DNA of 64,000 nt. Source: Enhydrobacter sp. (GTDB taxonomy: Bacteria; Pseudomonadota; Alphaproteobacteria; Reyranellales; Reyranellaceae). Under the pieces are notes generated by a model. It saw only the letters and a list, made by a program, of their open reading frames with translations. It had not been told where the DNA came from and did no database searches. A program made the translations under genes and the position numbers. The stretch is taken from assembly GCA_026126105.1 (NCBI GenBank), contig JAHCJV010000002.1, positions 146,967 to 210,966 of the forward strand, given 5' to 3'. This document shows, piece by piece, positions 16,611 to 25,941 of this stretch; position 1 is the stretch's first letter, and each line of letters opens with the position of its first letter.

Positions 16611-16724
16611 ACGCGCGCCGCATAGGCGCTGGCTATAGTTTCCTCCCTCATGCTCCTCGCCCCCGATAGATGGAGAAAAGCACGACGTCTTCGGGACTTT
16701 CCTCCAAACCAGGTCAGCGCCTCC

Positions 16725-16750
16725 GGGCGCGCCGCTCCAGTGGCGCGCCC
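16725..16750. terminator. Hairpin between convergent genes
   Basis: A perfect 9-base inverted repeat, GGGCGCGCC (16725-16733) and GGCGCGCCC (16742-16750), with an 8-base loop. It sits between the convergent LytTR regulator and hydrolase genes. There is no T-run on either side, so it is only a possible bidirectional or Rho-assisted terminator. Confidence 0.4.
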
Positions 16751-16764
16751 ATAAGGAGATCGTG

Positions 16765-17634
16765 CTACGCGGCGGCCTTTTGCGTGCTGCCCAGCCGGGC
16801 CTCGATCCAGGCCCACATGTCGGCCAGCACCTGCTCCTTGCCGACATCGGCGAGCAGGTCGTGGAAGTGTCCCTCATACAGCTTCAGGGACTTGTCGGAC
16901 GCGCCGGCGGTATCGAAGAAGGGCTGGCTGCCGCTCGGGCGCGTGGCGTTGTCGGCCGTGCCGTGCATGATCAGCAGCGGCAGGGTGATCCGGGGGAACT
17001 CCCTCTCGAGCCTCTCGTCCGCCCGCACGAGGGCGGCAACAGTGCTGGTCGGTTGAGTTTCGTTGGGGGTCAGCGGATCGGCATTGAGCGCCGCCACCAC
17101 CGCCGGATCGCGCGAGAAGTCCTCGTTCTTGAGATGAAGGATCGGCGTGTGCGGCAGCAGATGGCTGACGCCCTTGATGAGCGCCAGCGCGACGTCGGGC
17201 GCGTACACCTGAAAGGCGAAGCTCTCGCAGATCAGGCCGGCGAGCTCGACCTGATTGTCGAGCGCGTAGGTGCAGGACACCACGCCGCCGGCGCTGTGCC
17301 CGAGCAGGTAGAGCGGCAGGCCAGGATGGCGCTGCTTGGCGAGTCGAATCGTCATCGCCAGGTCAGCGACATATTCGTCGACTGAGTCGATGTAGAAGCG
17401 CTCGCCTTCCGAGCGGCCGCGGCCGCGCAGGTCGAGGGCATAGACCACGAGCCCATGCTCGGCGAAGCGCTCGATCGCCCATCCATACTGCCCGCTGTGG
17501 GAATTGACGCCATGGCAGATCACCAGGATCGCCTTCGGCGCCGCGGCTGGACGCAAGGACCTTACGAATATCTTCAGGCCCGCCTCGTTGGCGATCATTT
17601 CCTCGCTCGACAGGCCTCTCGGCATGGTGGTCAT
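16765..17634 (-). CDS. Monoacylglycerol-lipase-like alpha/beta hydrolase
   Basis: A 289-residue alpha/beta hydrolase of the serine aminopeptidase / monoacylglycerol lipase group (Hydrolase_4). Family marks are VICHGVNSHSGQY, YALDLRGRGRSEGER, nucleophile elbow LLGHSAGGVV, MHGTADNATRPSGS (acid) and EGHFHDLLAD (His). It probably hydrolyses monoacylglycerols or lysophospholipids. It follows 34 bases after another alpha/beta hydrolase gene in the same direction, so the two may form a small operon. Confidence 0.88.
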   Translation of the reverse strand: MTTMPRGLSSEEMIANEAGLKIFVRSLRPAAAPKAILVICHGVNSHSGQYGWAIERFAEHGLVVYALDLRGRGRSEGERFYIDSVDEYVADLAMTIRLAKQRHPGLPLYLLGHSAGGVVSCTYALDNQVELAGLICESFAFQVYAPDVALALIKGVSHLLPHTPILHLKNEDFSRDPAVVAALNADPLTPNETQPTSTVAALVRADERLEREFPRITLPLLIMHGTADNATRPSGSQPFFDTAGASDKSLKLYEGHFHDLLADVGKEQVLADMWAWIEARLGSTQKAAA

Positions 17635-17668
17635 GGCAGGTTCCTCTCAGATGGCAGGACGTGCTGGA

Positions 17669-18496
17669 TCAGCCTTTGACGAAGGCCAGGAGGTCGTTAT
17701 TGATGATTTCAGGGTGAGTCGTGCACATGCCGTGGGGCAGGCCGGCATAGGTCTTGAGCGTGCCCTTGGCGAGCAGCTTGACCGACAGCGGCGCCGAGTC
17801 GGCATAGGGCACGATCTGGTCGTCGTCGCCATGCATGACGAGCGTAGGCACCGAGATCTTCTTGAGGTCCTCGGTGAAGTCCGTCTCCGAGAATGCCTTG
17901 ATGCAATCGTAGTGCGCCTTGGCGCCGCCCATCATGCCCTGCCGCCACCAGTTGGCGATGACGCCTTCGGATACCTTCGCGCCGGACCTGTTGAAGCCGT
18001 AGAAGGGCCCGGCCGGCACGTCGCGATAAAACTGTGCCCGGTTGGCGACCAGCGCGGCACGGAAGCCGTCGAAAACCTCGATCGGGAGGCCACCTGGATT
18101 CTTGTCCGACTTCACCATGACCGGCGGCACCGCGCCGATCAGCACGGCCTTCGACACGCGGCCGTCACCGCCATGCTGCGCCACGTAGCGCGCGACTTCG
18201 CCGCCGCCTGTCGAATGGCCGACATGGACCGCGCCCTTGAGATCGAGATGCCGGGCGAGCGCTGCCATGTCGGCGGCATAGGTATCCATCTCGTTGCCGG
18301 CCGCGGTCTGCGTCGAGCGTCCATGACCGCGCCGGTCGTGCGCAATCACGCGATAGCCGCGTTCGACGAAGAACATCATCTGGGCGTCCCAGTCGTCGGC
18401 ACTTAGCGGCCAGCCATGGTGGAACACGATCGGCTGGCCCGTGCCCCAATCCTTGTAGAAGATCTCGGTTCCGTCCTGGGTGGTGATCGTCGGCAT
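17669..18496 (-). CDS. Non-haem chloroperoxidase-like alpha/beta hydrolase
   Basis: A 275-residue alpha/beta hydrolase close to bacterial cofactor-free haloperoxidases / aryl esterases. Visible marks are [31 protein letters not shown], the elbow [30 protein letters not shown] (Asp) and [12 protein letters not shown] (His). These enzymes act as esterases and show perhydrolase activity in vitro; the natural substrate is unknown. The ATG at 18496 follows a GAGAGGCGACC ribosome-binding region. Confidence 0.9.
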   Translation of the reverse strand: MPTITTQDGTEIFYKDWGTGQPIVFHHGWPLSADDWDAQMMFFVERGYRVIAHDRRGHGRSTQTAAGNEMDTYAADMAALARHLDLKGAVHVGHSTGGGEVARYVAQHGGDGRVSKAVLIGAVPPVMVKSDKNPGGLPIEVFDGFRAALVANRAQFYRDVPAGPFYGFNRSGAKVSEGVIANWWRQGMMGGAKAHYDCIKAFSETDFTEDLKKISVPTLVMHGDDDQIVPYADSAPLSVKLLAKGTLKTYAGLPHGMCTTHPEIINNDLLAFVKG

Positions 18497-18607
18497 CGGT
18501 CGCCTCTCCTTGCACGTGGTCGATGCAAGGAGAGTGAGGCAATCCTTCCGGGGCGGAAATCATACGTAGGTTTAGATGACGTGAATTCTTGAAGGTGTGC
18601 GGGCGGA

Positions 18608-18988
18608 CTAGAGACCGGCACGAGCCAGGCAAACCATCAACTCGTTATTGCCGAAGGGCTTCCTCAGCAAGCCGACGGCGCCCAGCCGAGAGGTGCGCGC
18701 AAGCACCGCGTCGCTGGCGAAGGCCGTCATGAGAATGACCGGCGTCGAGATGGCCTGCTTGAGCTCGATGCCGCTCATGCCGCCGGGCAATTGGATGTCG
18801 CAGACCACGCAGCGAGCGCTGTGGCGTGCCGCGGACGCCAGAAAGGCCTCTGCCGTCGCGAAAGTCTCGACCCGGTAATCGTGGCTGCGCAAAAGGCCGC
18901 TCAAGGCGGTGCGCACCGACGAATCGTCGTCGATGACGGCAAGAAGAAGAGTGTCAGTCACGCCTTTGTTTGCCGCGGGCGCGACCAC
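18608..18988 (-). CDS. Stand-alone response-regulator receiver
   Basis: A 126-residue single-domain receiver without an output domain. The acidic pocket is in LLAVIDDDSSVRTAL, the phospho-acceptor Asp in CVVCDIQLPGG, followed by VILMTAFASD (Thr/Ala switch) and the conserved Lys in LLRKPFGN. A GTG at 18961 is an alternative start. It lies 48 bases downstream of the FixJ-like regulator on the same strand. Such receivers often act as phosphate sinks or feedback partners of a hybrid or PAS kinase. Here the neighbouring PAS kinase is the obvious candidate donor. Confidence 0.88.
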   Translation of the reverse strand: MVAPAANKGVTDTLLLAVIDDDSSVRTALSGLLRSHDYRVETFATAEAFLASAARHSARCVVCDIQLPGGMSGIELKQAISTPVILMTAFASDAVLARTSRLGAVGLLRKPFGNNELMVCLARAGL

Positions 18989-19036
18989 GGCGGAATCATA
19001 CTTAGGTTTAGGGAGCTGCTGGAGAGCGTCGGAGTG

Positions 19037-19672
19037 TCAGGGCTTTAGCCTGAGCATCTCGGCCATCTTCACGAGATCGGCCAGGGATTTAGCGTCCATC
19101 TTCCGCATCGCATTGCCGCGATGGATCTTCACCGTGATCTCGCTGAGCCCGAGCCCGTGCGCAACCTGCTTGTTCATCAAGCCGTTCGTGACCAGCGCCA
19201 CCACCTGTCGCTCGCGCGGGCTGAGAGTCTCGAGACGGGCGTGCAGGTCGGCACTACCGCGCCGTTCGGCCCGTTGCGCGCGGTCCCGCTCCAGAGCCGC
19301 GGCGACGGCGTCGAGCATGTCCTGGTCGCGGAACGGTTTGGGCAGGAAATCGATCGCGCCAGCCTTCATGCCGCGCACGGACATCGGAATGTCGCCGTGC
19401 CCGGTCATCAGGATCACCGGCATGGCGATACCTGCATCGCTGAGCTGACGCTGGAAATCGAGGCCGCTGATGTCGGGCAGGCGCACATCGAGCACGAGAC
19501 AGCCCGCCGCTTCCGTCGCATTCGACGCCATGAATTCGGCGGCGCTGCCGAACAGGCGTGTCCTGTAGCCGACGGAGCGGAACAGGCCGTCCAGAGCCAC
19601 GCGCAACCCGGCATCGTCGTCGACGATGTGAATGGCGGCCTGCGTATCGGTCGGGGAAGCGGACGCGGTCAT
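19037..19672 (-). CDS. FixJ/NarL-like response regulator
   Basis: A 211-residue regulator with receiver (IHIVDDDAGLRVALDGLF, Asp in LVLDVRLPDISGLDF, VILMTGHGDIPMSVRGMKAG, LPKPFRDQDML) and a C-terminal LuxR-type HTH (LSPRERQVVALVTNGLMNKQ then VKIHRGNAMRKMDA). The arrangement and the GHGDIPMSVRAMKAG-type sequence are those of FixJ/TodT/StyR-group regulators. The ATG at 19672 is chosen because it begins the canonical N-terminus; the frame remains open to 19801. It is divergent from the PAS kinase gene with a 55-base gap, which probably holds both promoters. Confidence 0.92.
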   Translation of the reverse strand: MTASASPTDTQAAIHIVDDDAGLRVALDGLFRSVGYRTRLFGSAAEFMASNATEAAGCLVLDVRLPDISGLDFQRQLSDAGIAMPVILMTGHGDIPMSVRGMKAGAIDFLPKPFRDQDMLDAVAAALERDRAQRAERRGSADLHARLETLSPRERQVVALVTNGLMNKQVAHGLGLSEITVKIHRGNAMRKMDAKSLADLVKMAEMLRLKP

Positions 19673-19727
19673 CGAACCGGCGGCATGCTGGACCGCGGTC
19701 CGATGGCCCGTCAATAATCCGTAAGTC

Positions 19728-21317
19728 ATGGACGAATCCGACGAAGAACGAGGGTTGATCCGCCCGCTGCCGGCGTTCGACGACCTGCGAGCCATCACCA
19801 ACGCGGTGCCGACGCTGATCTCCTTCTACGACAGCCAGCATGTCTGCCGCTTCGCCAACGACTTCCATGAGGAATGGTATGGACTGAAACCCACGGAGGT
19901 CGTCGGGCGACACATGCGCGAGATGATCGGCGAGGAGCGTTACGCCCTGCGCCAGGCATATCTCGCACGCGTCGCCGCGGGCCGCACGGCATCGTTCGAC
20001 ACCGAAGTCCGCTATCGCGACGGGGAGATGCGGCCGGCTGCGATACGCTACGTGCCCAAGATGGGTGTCGCAGGCTTCGAAGGCTTCTACGTCCTGGTGT
20101 TCGATACCTCCCGCCAGCAGCGCCGCTTCCGCAGCGTCTACGACGCCACGGCCGTGGCGTTCTGGGAACTCGACTTCTCCGGCGTCGCCGACATGCTGCG
20201 CGTCCTGAAGGAAAGCGGGAACACCGACATCGCGTCCCACATCCGGAGCCAGCCCGACTTCATGCGTCGCGCCATGGAAGCCACGCGCGTGATCGACGTG
20301 AACGCCAAGGCGGTCGAGCTTTTCGGCGCATCGAATCGCAGCGAGATGACAGGTAATGTGAGCCGCTTCTGGCCAAGGTCGAGCGAACCGGTGTTTGGGG
20401 GCGCGGTCTTCGCCGCGATCGGGGGCAAGCAACGGCACTACGAGGCCGAGACCGTCCTCGCGCGGGTCGACGGCAGCGAGTTCGATGCCCTGTTCACCTG
20501 CACCTTTCCCGACCCGAAAGTCGGTGGTCCCGCGCCCAACATCGTGGTCGCGGTGGTCGACATCAGCGCACGCGTGAAGGCGCAGGACGCTTTGGCAAAG
20601 GTACAGGCCGAGCTGGCGCACGCGGTGCGGGTGGCGACGCTGGGTGAGCTCACCGCCTCGATCGCACACGAGGTCAACCAGCCGCTGGCCGCCATCGTCA
20701 CCAACGGCGATGCCGCACTGCGCTGGCTGCGCCGCCCTTCTCCCGACCTCGCAGAAACCGGCGCCGCGATCGAGCGGATGATTGCAGAAGGCAAGCGAGC
20801 GTCGGAGGTGATCGCACGCATCCGCGCCATGGCGACAAAGGGAACGACGGACTTCCGCCGCCTCTGCCCCAATCTCGTGACCGAAGGCGCGGTCGCGGTA
20901 GTTCGCCGCGACCTCTCCGCGCAGGGTGTGGCGCTCGCGATGAGATTGACGGCCGCTCCGCCAGCCATCGTGGGCGATCGGGTGCAGCTTCAGCAGGTCT
21001 TGATCAATCTCATGGTCAATGCCGCCCAGGCGATGACGCAGCAGCGCGATCGCCCACGCACGATCACGGTGAGCACCAGCCGCGCGGCCGAGGCGATCCA
21101 GTTCGACGTCAGCGACACCGGCCCCGGGATCGCGCCGGAAAACGCCGGCCAGCTCTTCAGCGCGTTCTACAGCACGAAGCCCGCGGGAATGGGACTGGGC
21201 CTGTCGATCGCCAAATCCATCGTCGAAGGCCACGGCGGCAACATAACGGTGATGGCCGCGGAACCGAGCGGCGCGACCTTTCGCTTCACGATCCCGCTCG
21301 CGACGGCCGAGGCGTAG
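19728..21317 (+). CDS. PAS-domain histidine kinase (FixL-like)
   Basis: A 529-residue soluble kinase. Residues ~15-135 form a PAS domain (TLISFYDSQHVCRFANDFHE ...). A second, diverged PAS-like region lies at ~140-285. HisKA has H314 in SIAHEVNQPLAAIVTNGD, then HATPase with N-box INLMVNAAQAM, DTGPGIAPENAG and MGLGLSIAKSIVEGHGG. No transmembrane segment is seen. The H-box (HEVNQPLAA) is that of the FixL / DctB-type kinase class. It is divergent from the FixJ-like regulator and probably phosphorylates it and the stand-alone receiver. The haem-binding His of true FixL PAS is not evident, so the signal is unknown. Confidence 0.9.
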   Translation: MDESDEERGLIRPLPAFDDLRAITNAVPTLISFYDSQHVCRFANDFHEEWYGLKPTEVVGRHMREMIGEERYALRQAYLARVAAGRTASFDTEVRYRDGEMRPAAIRYVPKMGVAGFEGFYVLVFDTSRQQRRFRSVYDATAVAFWELDFSGVADMLRVLKESGNTDIASHIRSQPDFMRRAMEATRVIDVNAKAVELFGASNRSEMTGNVSRFWPRSSEPVFGGAVFAAIGGKQRHYEAETVLARVDGSEFDALFTCTFPDPKVGGPAPNIVVAVVDISARVKAQDALAKVQAELAHAVRVATLGELTASIAHEVNQPLAAIVTNGDAALRWLRRPSPDLAETGAAIERMIAEGKRASEVIARIRAMATKGTTDFRRLCPNLVTEGAVAVVRRDLSAQGVALAMRLTAAPPAIVGDRVQLQQVLINLMVNAAQAMTQQRDRPRTITVSTSRAAEAIQFDVSDTGPGIAPENAGQLFSAFYSTKPAGMGLGLSIAKSIVEGHGGNITVMAAEPSGATFRFTIPLATAEA

Positions 21318-22526
21318 CTAGCCGACCACCTTTTTCTCGCGCAATGCCGCGATCTCGTTATCGCCGAGGCCTGCGATCTCCTTCAGCACCGACTCGGTGT
21401 GTTCGCCGAGCGACGGCGGCGGGCGTGTGTCGTCGACCGGCGTGTCGGAGAAATGGTAGTTGGAGCCGATCAGCGGCACGTCGCCGACCCGCGTGTGCTT
21501 GTAGGTCTTGAGCATACCGCGGCGCTTCACCTCGGGCTCGTCGAGCGCCTCCTTCATGGTGCGGATCGGCCCGGCCGGCAGGTGTCGGAACTTCTGCGTC
21601 CAGTTCTCCTTGGTGTCGGTCTTGAGAACCTCTTCCATCATGCTGGTCAGCAGCGGCTTGTTGGCGACCCGCGCGGCGATGGTGGCAAAGCGCGGATCGG
21701 TCGCCCATTCCGGATGCCCCATCGCCTTGCAGGTGTCGACGAACAGCTTCTGGTTGGCGACCGCCATGTAGATCTTGCCGTTCGCCGTCTCGAACGAGCT
21801 GTTGGGCGCCGAGGCGAAGTGTCCGTTGCCGGCGCGCCGCGGCTGGTCGCCGCCGATCAGGTAGTACGAGCCCATGTTGCCGAGCGAGACCAGGGCGGTG
21901 TCGTACAGCGCGAGATCGATATGCTGGCCCTTGCCGGTGGAGGTGCGGGCATAGAGCGCCGCGTTGATCGCGGACGCCGAATGGATGGCGGTCATCGTGT
22001 CGACGATGGCGATGGCGTGGCGCAGCCCCTCGCCGTCGGCCTCACCGTTCACGCTCATCATGCCCGACTCGGCTTGAAGCACCGGGTCGTAGCCCGGCCG
22101 GTCCGACAGCGGCCCGGTCTGCCCGTAGGCCGAGATCGAGAGGTAGATCAGCCTCGGGTACTTGCCGCGCACGCTGGCCCAGTCGAGCCCATACTTCTTG
22201 AGCACGCCCGGCCGGAAATTCTCGATCATCACGTCGGCCTTCTCGAGCAGCTTGTGCACGATTGCCTGGCCGTCCGGCTTGGTGAAATCGAGCGCGACGC
22301 TCTTCTTGCCGCGATTGTAGGTCATGAAGAAATGGCTCTCGCCGGTCTCGCCGCCGGCGCGCGGTCCGGCACCCTTGCGCGTGTCGTCGCCGCCATCGGG
22401 GTTCTCGATCTTGATGACCTCGGCCCCCATGTCCGAGAGCATCTGCGTGCACATGGGACCTGCGATCACGCGGGTAAAGTCCACGACACGAACACCCGTA
22501 AGCGGGGGACGACCTGATTGTGACAT
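21318..22526 (-). CDS. CaiB/BaiF-type CoA-transferase (class III)
   Basis: A 402-residue class III CoA-transferase. The N-terminal VRVVDFTRVIAGPMCTQMLS, the CoA-binding YNRGKKSVALDF, and D147 in GYDPVLQAESG, which matches the catalytic aspartate of formyl-CoA transferase, are all present. It transfers CoA between carboxylic acids; the acid pair is unknown. The start at 22526 (MSQSGRPPLTGVRVVDF) matches the family. It is divergent from a Bug-family binding protein gene with 67 bases between them, a frequent pairing in beta- and alphaproteobacteria where organic-acid capture and CoA activation go together. Confidence 0.92.
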   Translation of the reverse strand: MSQSGRPPLTGVRVVDFTRVIAGPMCTQMLSDMGAEVIKIENPDGGDDTRKGAGPRAGGETGESHFFMTYNRGKKSVALDFTKPDGQAIVHKLLEKADVMIENFRPGVLKKYGLDWASVRGKYPRLIYLSISAYGQTGPLSDRPGYDPVLQAESGMMSVNGEADGEGLRHAIAIVDTMTAIHSASAINAALYARTSTGKGQHIDLALYDTALVSLGNMGSYYLIGGDQPRRAGNGHFASAPNSSFETANGKIYMAVANQKLFVDTCKAMGHPEWATDPRFATIAARVANKPLLTSMMEEVLKTDTKENWTQKFRHLPAGPIRTMKEALDEPEVKRRGMLKTYKHTRVGDVPLIGSNYHFSDTPVDDTRPPPSLGEHTESVLKEIAGLGDNEIAALREKKVVG

Positions 22527-22593
22527 GGGCGCAAGGTAGGGCTGCAGCCGGTGCCCTGTCCATGAGCGCGGTGCTTCGATTAGACTGGGAGCC

Positions 22594-23583
22594 ATGCCGA
22601 CATTTCGCAGATCGCTCTCTCGCCGCACACTCCTCGCCGCACCCGCTCTCGCGGCGCTGCACGCCCCCACGCGCTCCGCTTGGGCCGACACCTGGCCCAG
22701 CAAGGCTGTCCACATCGTCGTGCCGTTCGCCCCCGGCGGTTCGGGCGACATCACCGCCCGCCTCGTCGGCAAGTACATGGAGGACAAGACCGGCCAGCCG
22801 TTCGTGGTCGAGAACAAGCCAGGCGCCAACGGCATCGTCGGGGTGCTCTCGGTGAAGTCCGCGCCAGCCGACGGCTACACCCTGATGCTGGCCACGACTT
22901 CGACCAACGCCGCCAACGTCCACATGTACAGGAACCCGGGCTACGATCCGCAGCGGGACTTCCAGGTCGTGGGCGTGATCGGAACGAGCGGCACCTTTCT
23001 CATCGTTCCGGCCGACAGCCCCTACAAGTCGATGGCCGATCTCATCGCCTACGCCAAGGCGAACCCCGGGAAGCTGAACTACGGCTACTTCAACGCCTCG
23101 TCGCAGGTGCCGTCGGCGGTACTGGGCGAAAGGGCCGGTGTCGAATGGCAGGGGATCGCCTACAAGGCGATCGGCAATGCCTGGAACGATCTCTATGCCG
23201 GCTCGATCCAGTTCATGTTCGTCGATCTCACGGCGTCGCGCGGCCAGGTCGTGGCCAATAAAGCGCGCCCGTTGGCCATCTCGCTGCCCGGGCGCAGCCC
23301 GCTCTATGCGGAAGTGCCGACCCTGTCCGAAACCTATCCCGGCTTCGTCAGCACCGGGTTCCTCGCCATTGCCGTGCGGAAGGAAGTACCCGAGGCGATC
23401 AAGCAGCGCCTGAACACGCTGATCAACGATGCGATCTTCTCCGACGGCATCAACAAGCGCCTGACCGACGAGTTCGCCCTCACCCCGCGCAGGCTCGATC
23501 TGGCGCAGTGCGCCGAGCAGGACCGCGAGGAGCGCGCCAAATGGGCCGAGTACGTCAAGATTGCGAAGATCGAGCCGCAATAG
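22594..23583 (+). CDS. Bug-family (TctC-like) solute-binding protein
   Basis: A 329-residue periplasmic binding protein of the tripartite tricarboxylate transporter / Bug family. A Tat-like signal (RRSLSRRTLLAAPALAALHA) is followed by the family N-terminus WPSKAVHIVVPFAPGGSGDI and the ligand loop NKPGANGIVG. These proteins bind carboxylated ligands through water-mediated contacts. No TctA/TctB membrane partners are in the window, which is typical of orphan Bug proteins. It is divergent from a CoA-transferase and 36 bases upstream of a nitroreductase gene. Confidence 0.9.
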   Translation: MPTFRRSLSRRTLLAAPALAALHAPTRSAWADTWPSKAVHIVVPFAPGGSGDITARLVGKYMEDKTGQPFVVENKPGANGIVGVLSVKSAPADGYTLMLATTSTNAANVHMYRNPGYDPQRDFQVVGVIGTSGTFLIVPADSPYKSMADLIAYAKANPGKLNYGYFNASSQVPSAVLGERAGVEWQGIAYKAIGNAWNDLYAGSIQFMFVDLTASRGQVVANKARPLAISLPGRSPLYAEVPTLSETYPGFVSTGFLAIAVRKEVPEAIKQRLNTLINDAIFSDGINKRLTDEFALTPRRLDLAQCAEQDREERAKWAEYVKIAKIEPQ

Positions 23584-23619
23584 CTATCGTTCCAGGATAC
23601 TTCCGGGAACTCCAGACAC

Positions 23620-24297
23620 ATGCAGTTTGATGACGTCATCTTGGGTCGCCGCAGCATCCGCGGTTACAAGCCCGATCCTGTGCCCAAGGGGTTGATCAGG
23701 GAAATCATCGGCCTGGCGATGCGTGCACCGTCCTCCATGAACACGCAGCCCTGGAACTTCTACGTTATCTCCGGCGAGCCGCTGAACCGGATCCGGGCCG
23801 GCAACACCGAACGGATGGTGGCGGGCATCCCGCAGTCGCGTGAGTTCCGCACCGGTCAGGCGTTCGCCGGCAAGCACCGGGACAGGCAGGTTGGTGTCGC
23901 CAAGCAATTGTTCTCCGCGATGGGGATTGCACGCGACGACAAGGAGATGCGCCAGGACTGGGTGTTGCGCGGCTTTCGTCAGTTCGACGCACCCGTATGC
24001 ATAATCGTAACCTATGATCGCGTGCTGGACGGGAGCGACGACACGCCATTCGATTGCGGCGCCGTGACCACGGCCCTCGTCAACGCTGCCTGGTCTCGCG
24101 GGCTGGGCGCCGTGATCAACAGCCAGGGCATCATGCAATCACCCGTGGTCCGCGAGCACGCCGGAATAGCTGACGATCAGGTCATCATGAAAAGTGTTGC
24201 GCTGGGCTGGCCCGATGAAGGCTTTCCGGCGAATGCCGTCATATCCGAACGAAAGTCCGTCGACGAAGCTACCGTTTTCGTCGGATTTCCCGAATAG
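23620..24297 (+). CDS. Nitroreductase family protein
   Basis: A 225-residue FMN-dependent nitroreductase. The N-terminal FMN-binding RRSIRGYKPDPVP and APSSMNTQPWNFYVISGEP are intact, and the C-terminal ALGWPDEGFPANAVISERKS is the second flavin-contact region. Members reduce nitroaromatics, quinones or enones with NAD(P)H. It follows the Bug binding protein gene by 36 bases and could be co-transcribed. Function is not otherwise constrained. Confidence 0.9.
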   Translation: MQFDDVILGRRSIRGYKPDPVPKGLIREIIGLAMRAPSSMNTQPWNFYVISGEPLNRIRAGNTERMVAGIPQSREFRTGQAFAGKHRDRQVGVAKQLFSAMGIARDDKEMRQDWVLRGFRQFDAPVCIIVTYDRVLDGSDDTPFDCGAVTTALVNAAWSRGLGAVINSQGIMQSPVVREHAGIADDQVIMKSVALGWPDEGFPANAVISERKSVDEATVFVGFPE

Positions 24298-24375
24298 ACG
24301 CGAGGTGCCGCGCAGGCCGCAACCCGGGAGCGCGCCTGCGGCGGTCCGCGGCCGAGCTCGCGCACCCGAGGAAGT

Positions 24376-25941
24376 TCAGTGTGCATCGGCAGCCATCGCC
24401 GCGGCACCGCCAGGCGGCTTGCGCAGGACAAGGAGCGTGAGCAGGCTGACCACGATGCAGACACCGAGAATCCAGAAGCTGTCGGCGTAGGCCATCACCG
24501 ATGCGGACTGGCGGACCTGGTGGGCCAGCACGCCGATGCCCTGCTGCCGCGCAGTCTCGATGTCGGCGCCGCGGACGGCGAACATCGCGGCGAGAGCCTG
24601 GAGGCGCTCCTGCAGCCGAAGGCTGTTCTGGCTCATCGCCTCGGCGATCACCGAGAAGTGCACCTGCTCGCGCACCTGCACGACGGTCGACAGCATGGCG
24701 ATGCCGACAGAGGCGCCGAGGTTGCGCATCACGCTGGTGATACCGGCCGAGTCGGCGGTGTCGCGACGCGTCAGGCCCACGACGGAAAGCTGGGTCAACG
24801 GAATCGTCGCCAGCGGTTGGCCTGCCGCCCGCAGGAGCTGCGGCAGCATGAGCTGGTCCATGGCCGTATCCGGCGACATGTCGACATTGATGAAGCAGCT
24901 CACGGCGAAGAGAATGAGGCCCATGCCGACCAGCAGGCGCAGGTCGACCTTGCGCATCAGGGACGGCATGAGTGGCAGCAGAAAGAGCTGCGGGATACCG
25001 CTCCACATCACCACCTCGCCGATCTGCTGGGCGTTGTAGCCCTGGACCTGCGCCAGGTAGGACGGGATCAGGTAGACCGAGCCGAAGGCGGTGGCGCCGA
25101 ACACCGCCATCAGAATGCCCGAGCCGCCGACCGACGGGTTAGCGAACAGGCGCAGGTTGATGAACGGCTTTTCGGTCGTCAGCTCGGCTATCAGGAACAC
25201 CGCGATTCCGATGAAGGCGGCGATGCCGGCCGCCACGATGACATGCGAGTCGAACCAGTCCTCGCGCTGACCCTCCTCGAGCACGAAGATCAGCGAGCTC
25301 AATCCGATCGCCATCGCGGCGATGCCGAGCCAGTCGGCCTTGAAGAACTCGTCGAGCTGCGGCTTCTCCTTGTCGAGCGCCTGGAGCTGGATGGCGATGG
25401 CGGCAATGCCGGGCACGACGTTGAGATAGAAGATGTAGTGCCAGCTCCAGTTCTCGGTGAGCCAGCCGCCGACCGTGGGCCCGATCGCCGGCGCGAAGGT
25501 CGCGACCATGCCGAACATCGCCACGCCGACCGCCTGCTTGCTGGCCGGCAGACGCGTGCGCACGATGGTGATGGCCGTCGGGATCAGCACACCGCCGGTG
25601 ATCCCCTGCCCGGCGCGCCACAGGATCATCTCGCCCAGGCTGTTGGAGAGCGCGCACAGGATCGAGAAGCCGATGAACAGCATCGAGTTTACCGACAGGA
25701 AGCGGCGCAGGCCGAAAGTCCGCGCCAGCCAGCCGGTCAGGGGGATGACGATGATCTCGGCCATCAGGTAGCCGGTCGAGATCCAGCTGCCTTCGGCCGG
25801 TGTGGCGCCGATCGCACCGCCGATCTCCGCGAGAGAAGCGTTGGTGATCTGGATGTCCAGGATCGCCATGAAGGCACCCAGGATGCCTCCGCCGACGGCG
25901 AGCCAGTCGCGCAGCGTCGGCTCTATATCGACGGGTTTCAT
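24376..25941 (-). CDS. DHA2-type MFS multidrug efflux pump (EmrB-like)
   Basis: A 521-residue inner-membrane transporter with about 14 helices, the size and layout of the DHA2 (14-TMS) drug:H+ antiporter family. Motif stretches are FMAILDIQITNASLAEIGG, WISTGYLMAEIIVIPLTGWL and the antiporter motif C region FGMVATFAPAIGPTVGGWL. It overlaps the HlyD-type adaptor by four bases (ATGA at 25938-25941), so the two form an EmrAB-type pump that would work with an outer-membrane channel encoded elsewhere. The pair is divergent from an HxlR regulator. Confidence 0.92.
   Translation of the reverse strand: MKPVDIEPTLRDWLAVGGGILGAFMAILDIQITNASLAEIGGAIGATPAEGSWISTGYLMAEIIVIPLTGWLARTFGLRRFLSVNSMLFIGFSILCALSNSLGEMILWRAGQGITGGVLIPTAITIVRTRLPASKQAVGVAMFGMVATFAPAIGPTVGGWLTENWSWHYIFYLNVVPGIAAIAIQLQALDKEKPQLDEFFKADWLGIAAMAIGLSSLIFVLEEGQREDWFDSHVIVAAGIAAFIGIAVFLIAELTTEKPFINLRLFANPSVGGSGILMAVFGATAFGSVYLIPSYLAQVQGYNAQQIGEVVMWSGIPQLFLLPLMPSLMRKVDLRLLVGMGLILFAVSCFINVDMSPDTAMDQLMLPQLLRAAGQPLATIPLTQLSVVGLTRRDTADSAGITSVMRNLGASVGIAMLSTVVQVREQVHFSVIAEAMSQNSLRLQERLQALAAMFAVRGADIETARQQGIGVLAHQVRQSASVMAYADSFWILGVCIVVSLLTLLVLRKPPGGAAAMAADAH

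Noticed and set aside
16725..16750. Strong intrinsic terminator
   Set aside because: The stem is perfect, but no T-run follows on either strand, so it is kept only as a weak candidate.
19728..21317. Nitrogen-fixation FixL oxygen sensor
   Set aside because: The H-box and partner are FixL/FixJ-like, but the haem-binding histidine pattern of the FixL PAS is not evident and no nif/fix genes are in the window.
24311..24340. Terminator between the nitroreductase and efflux genes
   Set aside because: A 7-base inverted repeat (CGCAGGC / GCCTGCG) with a 16-base loop and no U-tract is too weak to call.
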